Shown here: positions 21,251 through 30,977 of the stretch, piece by piece
Layout: the number at the start of each line of letters is the position of its first letter
Numbering within the stretch: position 1 is the first letter of the stretch
NCBI RefSeq assembly: GCF_905171765.1
Contig: NC_053390.1
Span: 581,090,471-581,154,470, forward strand
Source: Bufo bufo
Taxonomy: Eukaryota > Chordata > Amphibia > Anura > Bufonidae
Direction: 5' to 3'
DNA length: 64,000 bases
Notes under the pieces: generated by a model
Database searches by the model: none
Told to the model about the DNA's origin: nothing
What the model saw: the letters and a program-made list of their open reading frames with translations, nothing else
Translations under genes and position numbers: made by a program

Positions 21251-22899
21251 CAGTCAGGTCCATAAATATTGGGACATCGACACAATTCTTACATTTTTGG
21301 CTCTATACACCACCACAATGGATTTGAAATGAAACGAACAAGATGTGCTTTAACTGCAGTCTGTCAGCTTTAATTTGAGGATATTTACATCCAAATCAGG
21401 TGAACGGTGTAGGAATTACAACAGTGTGCATATGTGCCTCCCACTTGTTAAGGAACCAAAAGTAATGGGACAGAATAATAATCATAAATCAAACTTTCAC
21501 TTTTTAATACATGGTTGCAAATCCTTTGCAGTCAATTAAAGCCTGAAGTTTGGAACGCATAGACATTACCTGACGCTGGGTTTCATCCCTGGTGATGCTC
21601 TGCCAGGCCTCTACTGCAACGGTCTTCAGTTCCTGCTTGTTCTTGGGGCATTTTCCCTTCAGTTTTGTCTTCAGCAAGTGAAATGCATGCTCAATCGGAT
21701 TAAGGTCAGGTGATTGACTTGGCCATTGCATAACATTCCACTTCTTTCCCTTAAAAAAACTCTTTGGTTGCTTTTGCAGTATGCTTTGGGTCATTGTCCA
21801 TCTGCACTGTGAAGCGCCGTCCAATGAGTTCTGAAGCATTTGGCTGAATATGAGCAGATAATATTGCCTGAAACACTTCATAATTCATCCTGCTGCTTTT
21901 GTCAGCAGTCACATCATCAATAAATACAAGAGAACCAGTTCCATTGGCAGCCATGCATGCCCACGCCATGACACTACCACCACCATGCTTTACTGATGAG
22001 GTGTTATGCTTAGGATCATGAGCAGTTCCTTTCCTTCTCCATACTCTTCTGTTCCCATCACTCTGGTACAAGTTGATCTTGGTCTCATGTGTCTATAGGA
22101 TGTTGTTCCAGAACTGTGAAGGCTTTTTTAGATGTCGTTTGGCAAACTCTAATTTGGCCTTCCTGTTTTTGAGGCTTACCAATGGTTTACATCTTGTGGT
22201 GAACCCTCTGTATTCACTCTGGTGAAGTCTTCTCTTAATTGTTGACTTTGACACACATACACCTACCTCCTGGAGAGTGTTTTGATCTGGCCCACGGTTG
22301 TGAAGGGTGTTTTCTTCACCAGGGAAAGAATTCTTCGGTCATCCAAGATAGTTGTTTTCTGTGGTCTTCCGGGTCTTTTGGTGTTGCTGAGCTCACCGGT
22401 GTGTTCCTTCTTTTTAAGAATGTTCCAAACAGTTGTTTTGGCCACCCCTAATGTTTTTGCTATCTCTCTGATGGGTTTGTTTTGTTTTTTCAGCCTAAAG
22501 ATGGCTTGCTTCACTGATAGTGACAGCTCTTTGGATCTCATCTTGAGAGTTGACAACAACAGATTCCAAATGCAAATAGCACACTTGAAATTAACTCTGG
22601 ACCTTTTATCTGCTCATTGTAATTGGGATAATGAGGGAATAACACACCCCTGGCCATGAAACAGCTGAGAAGCCAATTGTCCCATTACTTTTGGTTCCTT
22701 AACAAGTGGGAGGCACATATGCAAACTGTTGTGATTCCTACACCGTTCACCTGATTTGGATGTAAATGCCCTCCAATTAAAGCTGACAGTCTGCAGTTAA
22801 AGCACATCTTGTTCGTTTCATTTCAAATCCATTGTGGTGGTGTATAGAGCCAAAAACGTTAGAATTGTGTTGATGTCCCAATATTTACGGACCTGACTG
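21251..22899 (-). mobile_element. Tc1/mariner transposon with long TIRs, inactive
   Basis: The 1649-bp element starts CAGTCAGGTCCATAAATATT, ends in the inverted copy, and is flanked by TA at 21249-21250 and 22900-22901. TIRs of about 222 bp (21251-21472 and 22678-22899) differ at roughly ten positions by eye. The inner edge carries an AAAGTAATGGGACA repeat related to the outer AAATATTGGGACAT, an IR/DR arrangement. It holds a broken transposase. Confidence 0.93.
21504..22541 (-). pseudogene. Tc1-like transposase, stop and frameshift, catalytic Asp lost
   Basis: The start is ATG at 22541 (MRSKELSLSVKQA). The N-terminal part has the helix-turn-helix region and GRPQK linker (frame open 22541-22263). 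Near 22095 a Trp codon has become TAG, and the Asp expected two codons later is His (THETKINLYQ in place of the usual TDE). A Gly-rich box (KHGGGSVMAWA) and the second Asp (VQMDNDPKH) follow, then a frameshift near 21755 in a run of A. The last frame (to 21504) carries Glu in [11 protein letters not shown] and the C-terminus. Three independent lesions make it inactive. Confidence 0.92.
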
Positions 22900-22901
22900 T
22901 A

Positions 22902-23300
22902 TATTATAAGTGTATTACACCCCTCTGTACTGCACACCTATCAATAGTACACCTATACCAGTCCTTAAAAGCACTTTTGTGGACCTATTTGATAGAGATT
23001 TGTGTCCCTAACAGCCTGTCCCTGCTCCACACAGCAACCTTTCCCTACATGGACAAAGACTGAATGTAAAATGGCGGCCGGATCAGGTTTATTTATAAGG
23101 TAGGGGGTATGTCCATGTGTCGAAACTTTTCAATTGGCTGTCCTGTACCACCTGATGGATGTGTCATGGGTCAAAGGTCTTCACAATGTAAAAGAATATG
23201 GCGGGTGCGAATATCGTCATATGTTTGCATGTTCGTCAAATCGCGAACGAGCAAAGTTCGCCGCGAACCGACCGCTGGGCGAGCCGCAAGACCATCACTA
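22902..23300 (-). mobile_element. hAT element 5' end fragment, reverse orientation
   Basis: Reverse-complemented, this runs TAGTGATGGTCTTGCGG and continues like 23878-24290: GGTCGGTTCGCGGCGAAC, TTGTGAAGACCTTTGACCC, the CATCCATCAGGTGGTACAGG block, TATAAATAAACC, GGCCGCCATTTTA, and the GGGACACAAAT stretch. It is a second copy of the 5' end of the hAT element at 23878, without the transposase. The next 8 bases (23301-23308) do not match the 8 bases before 20754. Confidence 0.75.
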
Positions 23301-23308
23301 GCCACAAA

Positions 23309-23869
23309 TCTCCTTTTTTTAAGAAAGTCAGAAATACGCCCAAATAAATAAAATATATAAAATATGGTAATATGGATGTTATGTAATTTGCTACCTTAAC
23401 CACACTCTAGAAATGGAAGTTTCACTACGAAGTTTTTGTAAATTTACATATATGCTGTATTAATAAAACGGACTGCTGTAATGCTTTGAGAGACCCCATG
23501 GGAAATAAAAGAATAGGTTATATCTTGCAGAAGTGACAGAGGAGTAACAGTTAGTACCTATTCCAGTTCCAAGACATTTCAGAATGTTCAGGACTTTTTA
23601 ATATTTCATGTGTAAGAGAGAAAAACATACTTTAGTCCTAAATATTGGTTTAGCATATTTATAGCAGAACGTTCTAAGATTTTTTCCCATTAGGGACATT
23701 ATATTGCTTAAGAAGGAAGCTGATTAGATGGGACCAAAAGAATATTTCTTTCCTTAAGTGGATATTCTGGATATGAAGATTATTATTCTATATACTAGCT
23801 AAGTTTAGCAAACAGGGGAACATTTTACAATGTCAAATTCTTCTATGTACTTCCAGCCAAAATGGAAAC
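23309..23869. other. No feature recognised
   Basis: AT-rich sequence between hAT elements. I see no gene, repeat or element end here. Confidence 0.4.
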
Positions 23870-24080
23870 CTTATAACTAGAGATGGCCTTGCGGTTCGCC
23901 CGGCGGTCGCTTTGCGGCGAACTTTGCTCGTTTGCTGTTCGCCGAACAGGCAAACATATAACAATGTCCACTGACGCCATATTCTATTACATTGTGAAGA
24001 ACTTTGACCCATGACACATCCATCAGGTGGTACAGGACAGCCAATTGAGACATTTCAGCACATGGACACACCCCCTACAG

Positions 24081-24088
24081 TATAAATA
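24081..24088 (+). promoter_or_regulatory. TATA box of the hAT element
   Basis: TATAAATA about 200 bp from the element start and about 460 bp before the first transposase ATG. The same box is kept in the reversed fragment (near 23089-23096), which supports a promoter role. Confidence 0.55.
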
Positions 24089-24550
24089 AACCCGATCTGG
24101 CCGCCATTTTATATTCAGTCTTTTGCCAGTGCAGGGAGAGGTTGCTGTGTGGAGCAGGGACAGACTGTTAGGGACACCAAACGTTAGCTAATAGGGACAC
24201 AAAAGTCCTTTTAAAGACTGGTATAGGTGTGCTATCGATAGGTGTGACTAACTGAGGGGTATCGATAGGTGTGACTAACTGAGGGGTGTAATATACTTAT
24301 ATACTTATAATATACTTTCTAACATAGAAAGTATATTATAGGGCATTTGTATTGTGCAGCAGTTGTGTGTGCGTTTCTGCTGCGATACTGCAGCTACAGA
24401 TAGTGACAAACGACATTGGAACAAATAATTTCTACTGTTGCGATATATCAGTTGCACCCCAAAAAAAGTGATTGAGGCAGGGGTGTGATATACCTTCTTC
24501 CACAAATACTGCTCTTCTATAGGGACTTTTGTCACAGGGTCATTTTGAAA

Positions 24551-26378
24551 ATGACAGGCAGAGGAAGAGGCAAGCCATTCCGCAGGGTTGGTAGGGGTCG
24601 GGCAGGTGCACCAGGCCAGAGCCTAAGTGGGAAGTTGCAGAAGGTGCGTGCAATTATGTCAAAGGACACACCAGAGTTGGTTGAGTGACTCACTCAGCCT
24701 TCCGCTTCTGCACTCTCCTCATCCTCTCTATCTGCACCCTCTTCACTCTCTGCTGTGTGCACCCCCAAAGACACCACCACCACCATCATATGCCCTCCGC
24801 TCTAGTCTGAGGAATTATTTTGCCATCCATTCCAAGACCTTACTGATGCGCAGCCATTCTTGGCATCGGATAAGGAAGAGGAGGTATCAACGGTTGCCAC
24901 CCAGCAGTCTGACGACAGTACCCAGATCAGCCCAAGGAGGGTAGTCCCTGATATTGCTGCCTAATCCGAGATCTCTAATGTCAGTGGTGGCGAAGATGAC
25001 GCTGATGACGTGTCCATGGAAGTCACGTGGGTGCCCACAAGAGAGGAAGAGGAGGGTAGTTCAGAGGGAGAGATGGAGGAGAAGATAGGGAGGAGAAGGA
25101 GGAGAAGCAGGCAGAACTTACAGTGCACAGGAGGCAAAAAGCAGACTGCTAATGTATCTGGAACGAGCCATCCACCATGCACGGTCACATCTGGCGCTCC
25201 CAGGATGTCAGAACATGGCTCCTCATTGTGGGCATTTTTTAACGTGTCCTCTGCTGACAATAGTGTTGCCATCTGCAGCTTGTGCTGTCAACGCATAAGT
25301 CATGGTAAGCCCAAAACTCACCTAGGGACGACCGCCTTAAGAAGGCACCTGGCCTCCCATCACCGAGCCCAGTGGGAGCAACACCGTCAGAACCCACAAA
25401 GTCACACTTCCGGCGGGCCACGTCCTGCCTCTTCTCCTTCTCCTCTCTCCTCCCATTTGTCCTCCACTCCACCTTCCACGGTGCTGTCGTCGCGTTCATC
25501 TGTCAAAAGGCAGGCTTCCGTGGCCCAAATGTTCAAATGTAAAAAGATGATGACGCCGGATAACCCTCCTGCCCAACGGCTGACCGCTGGCTTGTCGGAA
25601 CTGCTAGTCCGCCAACTACTGCCATATAAACTGGTGGACTCGGAGGCCTTTAGAAAATTTGTAGCCAATGGCATACCGCAATGGAAGGTCCCCGGAAGGA
25701 AATATTTCTCCCAGAAGGGCATCCCGGTGCTTTATGGCCACGTTCAGCGGCAAATGAATGTATTTCTGGCACACAGTGTCGGTGCCCAAATACATCTGAT
25801 CACAGATGCATGGTCTAGCAAACACTGGCAGGGAAGGTACATAACTTTTACCCCGTGGCTCCCGTGTGGATTTGGTGTTACTGACTTCTACTGCCCACTG
25901 GGTGAACCTTCTGACGGCTGTGAAGCATGCAACCCGTGGCACCCGTGTGAATTTGGTGTTACCTCCACGGATTGCATACAGGCCTGCCTTTTCTTCTCCT
26001 CCTCCTACTCCATCCTCCGTCTCCTCCTCGGCTGACTCCTCCTTTTCCACTACTACCGTCTCTTCCACTACGACGCGCAAGCTCCGCAGAACCTATTCGA
26101 CGTGCCAGGTGAGATGTTGCCATGCTGTGCTGTGGCTGTTGTGCCTGGAAGCCAAGAGCCACACCGGTCCTGCACTCCTTTCAGCTTTGCGGTCACAGGC
26201 CGATCAGTGGCTAACCCCACTCAATTTGACAGTTGGTAAAGTGGTGTGCGACAACGGTGCCAATCTGTTGAGCACGCTGAAACAGGGCAAAATGACAGTG
26301 CAGTGGCCTACAGTAACATTTTTATCCATTGACCGCATAATGTACCTCGAGCCACAGAATTTCTTTTATGTCAGGTGA
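24551..26378 (+). pseudogene. hAT transposase with BED zinc finger, C-terminus missing
   Basis: A possible start is ATG at 24551 (MTGRGRGKPFRRVGRG), in a frame that stops at 24686; the main open frame is 25010-26035. It holds an acidic/Arg-rich stretch, then a BED-type finger (about residues 70-115: SLWAFFNV, CSLCCQRISHG, TTALRRHLASHH), then the hAT N-terminal catalytic part (LITDAWSSKHWQGRYITFT). Near 25850 an insertion of about 40 bases shifts the frame; reading continues at 25866-26378 with VNLLTAVKHATRGT and KVVCDNGANLLSTLKQGK, where the Asp of CDNGAN is a likely catalytic Asp. The large insertion domain and the hATC dimerisation domain are absent, so the gene was truncated by internal deletion. 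Confidence 0.88.
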
Positions 26379-26729
26379 ATGCCTAATTTTTAAGGCCCGT
26401 ACTCCCATGGCCTAAAATAAAAAATTTCTAGTTCCGACAGGGCACATTTCTGAGAATTTCCCTTTAAGATGCATAATGTCCCCTGATTAAGATACATATT
26501 TTTTGTTGGAATTTTTGTCATTGATCCCCCTCTAGTATGTCACTGTCCATGTTGTGGGACTTGTGCACTTCTACTAAGTATTTGGTGGCTGCAAATATGA
26601 GCTGAAGGTTTTTCAGGTTCGCCTGCCATTGAATGATGCCCGCCGCGAACTTGTGGTTCGCGAACATTTGATCGCGTTCGCGCGATCGCGAACCGTCCCA
26701 GCCGATGTTCGTCCATCACTACTTATAAC

Positions 26730-28050
26730 GTGAGTCCTTATGTAAATTAACTGCATGCTCTCGCCTTTAGTTTTGATAGCAAGATGTGTGTACCTGCCAT
26801 ATGGGCTCTAATTTCTGTCACCTGCTCCTTGCAGTCAATCGAAATGTGCAATGCGCCTTCCCCCAGGGCCCCTAATACATCTGCCCAAATACAGCACTCG
26901 CCTTCCCCCAGGGCCCCTATCGAGTCCCAGGTTTAGTTGGAATGCCGAGTGCTGTAGTGTGGCTTAAATGTCTCTTTATGTGTCACTGTGCTCCTACCTG
27001 GATACCGCTGGACCCCCGGGCTTTGGCTCCGAAGCAAAATAAAGGGGGAATAATTGAGGGATGAAGGAAAAATAATTTGAGTCCAGACCTTGTGGTGAAA
27101 GTCAGTGGCAGCTTTACTTGAATAAATGTTCATCCAAACGATTTGCAGGCTTTAGCATAAACTGGCAGGCAAACTCAACTCTGCTTTTTCTCTTTCTCTG
27201 CTGTACTGACAGTGCTTGCTCAAATACTTTGCTTTCTTGCTCAGTGCTGCACTAAACTCTGCTTAAACCTGATTTCTGTACTTTAGATATGTTCTGGTAT
27301 CCTTGTATGGGGATGGGGTGCCGTCGACTGTTATCCCCCCCTCTGTAAAACTTATCTTCAGCTGAAGAACTCTTCCTCTTGCTTATTTCTCTTAAGGTGT
27401 CTGAAGAACTATTCCTCTGGCCCCTATGGCTTCCAGACATCTTTCTGCATGGCCAGCAGAGCTTAGGGTGCTCTGGCTGGCATAGGCATGTGTGAGCATG
27501 CCCTGCTCACACTTCTTCGGTCTAGCTTACAATGAGAACTAGAACCGGAATCTCCTGCCCCATCCCTCCGGCAGGAAGCAGGACTCGCCCACTTCTGCCC
27601 AGAGGGGGGAGAATGAAATGGTGAGTTCCATTGTCTCTAACTATAGTTCTGCCATTTGCACTGCCACCTGCTGGTGAACCAGGCTCATTACATGTAATAA
27701 ACAGTTATTAGGAATGCACAGTATAGTGTAGAAGACCTGGACAAAAATACATAAGATGGCATTTAGATGGCATGTTACCCCAAACATGCATCCAATGTAA
27801 TTAAGAACTACCCTCAGCTTAAAGTAAAACAAGGAGTGCTGGAAGTGATATGACCCCTAGAGAGCCATTATCTCAATATTATCAAGTCTGTTGAGCAAGC
27901 CTACATCCACAGAAGATCTGCAGTTAGTTCTCCCAGATGTTTGGAACAACCTCTATTAAAATATAACTTTTATTAATACCAGTTTAAACCCCACACTGTT
28001 ACCAAAACTATACATTGTAATAAAAACAATTTGATCTGATATGAAAAAAG
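26730..28050. other. No gene; possible LTR-like remnant
   Basis: No coding region is supported. About 26930-27620 has mixed pyrimidine-rich text and CAGGCAAACTC words that resemble LTR sequence, but I could find no partner copy or TG...CA boundaries. TAACTTTTATTAATAC at 27967 matches a phrase near 18208. Confidence 0.3.
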
Positions 28051-28106
28051 GAAACAAAAACAAGGAATTACCAAATTAAAAATAAAAGAAGGAAGGTATA
28101 TGGAAG

Positions 28107-28508
28107 AAGATAAAGAACTAGCTCACTGCCTCAATGAATACTTCTGTTCAGTTTTTACAAAGGAAAATGAAGGAAAAGGACCTCAGTTAGGAAGGAAGAC
28201 TAATTAATCTTTTGATGCATGTGTCTTTACAGAGGAAGAGGTTCTAGGTCAGCTGTCTAAAATTAATACAAATAAGTCACAGGGCCTGATGGGAGACACC
28301 CAAAGCTGTTAAAAGAGCTTAGCAGTGAACTAGCAAAACCATTAACAGATTTATTTAACCAATCACTGGTAACAGGAGTCGTCCCAGAAGATTGGAAATT
28401 TGCAAATGTTGTGCCCCTTCACAAGAAAGGTAGTAGCGAGGAATCGGGCAACTATAGGCCAGTAAGCCTAACATCAATAGTGGGGAAATTAATGGAAACC
28501 ATACTTAA
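28107..28508 (+). pseudogene. LINE ORF2 (CR1/L2-like), part 1: start of reverse transcriptase
   Basis: First piece of an interrupted LINE reading frame. It reads EEDKELAHCLNEYFCSVFTK and, after a stop and frameshifts, the RT start motifs NKSQGPDG, DWKFANVVPLHKKG and NYRPVSLTSIVGKLM. The strand is + and the reading continues at 29003 after the MITE at 28509-29002. There is no endonuclease domain, so the copy is 5'-truncated near 28050-28107. Confidence 0.85.
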
Positions 28509-29002
28509 AGGGGTATTCTCATCTTAATGATCACTGTTAAATCTGTTAATGATTTGACAGTGATCATTTTTCTAAATACATTTTATTACCCAATTCCCAC
28601 CCTTGTTTAGAAAATAAGTTCCCTCTTCCCTGATGTTGTCTTTGGTCTCCCCTGGTTACGACTACCTCTCCTGTCGAATCCCGCCGGTCCGCGCTTGCGC
28701 AGAAGACTGAAGATTCTCTCCCGGCCGGGCCGCGCAATGTCCTGAACGTGCATGCGCCATGATGACTTCTTCCTGGCCAGTATAGTACAGAGCCGCGAAC
28801 GCGCACGCCGACTCTGTACTATACAGGCCAGAAATAAGTCACCATGGCACATGCGCGGCGGCGTGCGCGTTCAGGACATTGCCCGGCCGGGAGAAAATCT
28901 TCAGTCTTCTGCGCAAGCGCGGCCAGGCAGGGAGAAGAATCCAGGAAGTGAACGTCGCGCTAGAGGAAGGTAAGTATGAAAAGGGAAGATGAGAATACCC
29001 CT
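28509..29002. mobile_element. TTAA-flanked foldback MITE, TTAAAGGGG type
   Basis: The 494-bp element starts AGGGGTATTCTCATCTT and ends in the inverted copy. TTAA lies at 28505-28508 and 29003-29006. The GC-rich middle (about 28670-28930) is itself a long imperfect palindrome: GCGCTTGCGCAGAAGACTGA on the left pairs with TCAGTCTTCTGCGCAAGCGC on the right. TTAAAGGRR ends are known for the Xenopus T2 MITE family. The two antisense ORFs (28564-28852) are palindrome artefacts. Confidence 0.88.
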
Positions 29003-29461
29003 TTAAGGAGAGGATTGTGGAACATCTAAAATCCCATGAATTGAAAAATGAAAAACAGCATGGCTTTACTTCAGGGAGATCATGTCAAACTAATCTTATA
29101 AATTTTTTTGATTGGGTGACTAAAATAATAGATGGCGGAGGTGCAGTAGACATCACTTATCTAGACTTTAGGAAGGCTTTTGATACTGTCCCACATTGAA
29201 GGCTTATATATAAATTGCAGTCTTTGTGCTTGGACTCCCATATTGTTTAATGGATTAGGCAGTGGCTGAGAGACAGACAACAGAGAGTTGTAGTCAAAGG
29301 AGTATATTCAGACCATGGTCTTGTTACCAGTGGGGTACCTCAGGGATCTGTTCTGGGACCCATATTGTTTAATATCTTTATCAGCAAAATTGCAGAAGGT
29401 GTGTCTTTTTGCTGATGACACAAAGATTTGTAACAGGGTTGATGTTCCTAGAGGGATACAC
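29003..29461 (+). pseudogene. LINE ORF2 (CR1/L2-like), part 2: reverse transcriptase core
   Basis: Continuation of 28107-28508. It has HGFTSGRSCQTNLINFFDWV, YLDFRKAFDTVPH followed by a stop, [17 protein letters not shown], and an intact FADDTK active-site motif near 29410. Small frameshifts are present. It is cut at TACAC (29457-29461) by the gypsy element and resumes at 35175. Confidence 0.88.
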
Positions 29462-30089
29462 TGTAACGGGGTTCCGAAGGTGCACTCGGTCCCCCATTAC
29501 CCGCAGACCTGTTGCTTAGCTTTGAGAATAAGGATCTGTGTTTGACCTCATTCCCAGGGCGGTGTTACTAGCTGGGTGGCTCCCTGCTTCTAAGTCTGCC
29601 TTGAGCGCCGAGCTGATCACTCGGTGCTCGACTGGTTGGTCTGTCGGTCATGTGACGCTGGCCATGTCACATGACCCTCACTCCCCACTATAAATACAGG
29701 CAGCCTGCTGGCCACAGGTTGCCTGTTAATTTAGGTTCCACCTGTAATTTGGTATTTCCTGGCGTACTTACCTCCTGCTGAATTCCTGACGATCCTCTGC
29801 CTGCTCCTTGTGTACTTTTCTGCTCTCCTGGTATTTATGACCCCGGCTTCTCCTGACAATTCTCTGCTTGCTCCCTTTGTACTTTGTAGCTTTCCTGGTA
29901 TTGACTCGGTCCGTTCACGTCCTGATGTTTGTCTGTCTGTCATCCCTGCACTTATGCCAAGTTAGTGATTGCCGTCCAGTTGTCCCCTGTCATTAGGACT
30001 CGCGAGGCAAGTAGGCAGGGCCAGGGGTAAGGGTGTAGCGCAGTGGTCACTTCCCTTCCCCCTGTGTGTGTGTGTACGCGACCGTTACA
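29462..30089 (+). repeat. 5' LTR of the gypsy element
   Basis: 628 bp, TG...CA. A TATA box (TATAAATA) lies at 29689-29696. A short GT run precedes the end. No clear tRNA-complementary primer site follows directly: the next bases are GATTAACAGGCCC, which may be a mutated or unusual primer site. Confidence 0.95.
29689..29696 (+). promoter_or_regulatory. TATA box in the 5' LTR
   Basis: TATAAATA after CACATGACCCTCACTCCCCAC. The same box is at 34774-34781 in the 3' LTR. Transcription probably starts about 25-30 bp downstream. Confidence 0.65.
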
Positions 30090-30117
30090 GATTAACAGGC
30101 CCAATAACCACTGTATA

Positions 30118-30977
30118 ATGAATCCTCTGGTGACCCTGACTGACCATGTCTCTAATCTGACGCAGAGGGTGCAGGCAGTGCCGGACTGGGGTACCTAGGG
30201 CCCACCAGTAAAATTTATTTTGGGGACCCACCGTACGGATACATTCAAATATAATAAATAATCTAACACGTTTTTTATATGAACATAGGCTGGTGGAGGT
30301 GCTGTACATTGAATATATGTATGTACTGCAGTAAGTCTAATGTGTTATGTGCCACTTGTGCAGGTGGTGGGAGACTAGGGGCCCACTTTGCCCAGGGGCC
30401 CACCGGGGAATTCCCCTGTACCCCTGTGGGCCAGTCCGAGCCTGGGTGCAGGAGTTAGGGGGAAAACTCAGTTCTTTTGAGTTAGGGCAAGGTTCTTCCA
30501 CTCCTCAGGCCTCCAGTCCACATTTTGAGCCCCAGATTAAGCTCCCAGAACCCTTTTCTGGAGACCGGAAGAAGTTTCTCTCTTTTAAGGAGAATTGTAA
30601 ACTTTACTTCTGTTTGCGCCCCGTGTCCTCTGGCCCCGAGAGTCAACGCGTGGGCATTATCATTTCCCGATTACAGGGTGATCCCCAGGACTGGGCACTT
30701 TCTTTACCTGCTGGTGCCAGTTGTTTATATTCTGTGGAGGGGTTATTTCAGGCCCTGGGTACCCTCTATGATGAACCAGACAGGGCTCTAGTAGCCAAGA
30801 CGGCTCTAAAGGCACTGGTTCAGGGCAATCTACCAGCGGAGGATTATTGCACCCAATTTAGAAGGTGGTGTGTCCCCTCAGGATGGAATGAACCAGCCCT
30901 GAAGAGTCAGGTCAGGTCTGTCTGATAAATTAAAGGATCTTCTGGTCAGTTATCAACTTCCAGAGACCTTAGAGGAG
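30118..30977 (+). pseudogene. gypsy gag, interrupted by a MITE and frameshifted
   Basis: The start is ATG at 30118 (MNPLVTLTDHVSNLTQRVQ). The frame is broken by the 269-bp MITE at 30176-30444 and resumes with ELGGKLSSFELGQG. The middle has the gag signature FEPQIKLPEPFSGDRKKF, LQGDPQDWALSL and LYDEPDRALVAKTALKAL. A single-base change in frame near 30910 separates this from the following frame, which runs LSDKLKDLLVSYQLPETLEE straight into the pol ORF. Gag and pol were originally one frame. Confidence 0.88.
30176..30444. mobile_element. hAT-type MITE, CAGTGTCGGACTGG family, copy 2, inside gypsy gag
   Basis: 269 bp; starts CAGTGCCGGACTGGGG and ends CCAGTCCGAGCCTG. A perfect 8-bp duplication GGTGCAGG lies at 30168-30175 and 30445-30452. 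It shares the TAAAATTTATTTTGGG stretch and the GGGGAATTCCCCTGTACC stretch with copy 1 at 19629-20040. The insertion is younger than the gypsy copy's own integration or was carried along by it. Confidence 0.92.

Larger units (their letters stand above)
23878..26721 (+). mobile_element. hAT element with perfect 8-bp target duplication, 3'-deleted transposase
   Basis: The 2844-bp element starts TAGAGATGG and ends CCATCACTA (reverse-complement TAGTGATGG). CTTATAAC occurs at 23870-23877 and again at 26722-26729, a perfect 8-bp duplication of the hAT kind. Both ends are rich in short TTCGC/GCGAA words over about 100 bp, probable transposase-binding subterminal repeats. Inside: a TATA box, then a decayed BED-finger transposase that stops before the C-terminal dimerisation domain. 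About 340 bp of non-coding sequence follow before the right end. Confidence 0.92.

Noticed and set aside
20754..23300. A single hAT element with a Tc1 inserted in it
   Set aside because: Both ends are 5'-type ends of different subfamilies, and the outside 8-mers do not match.
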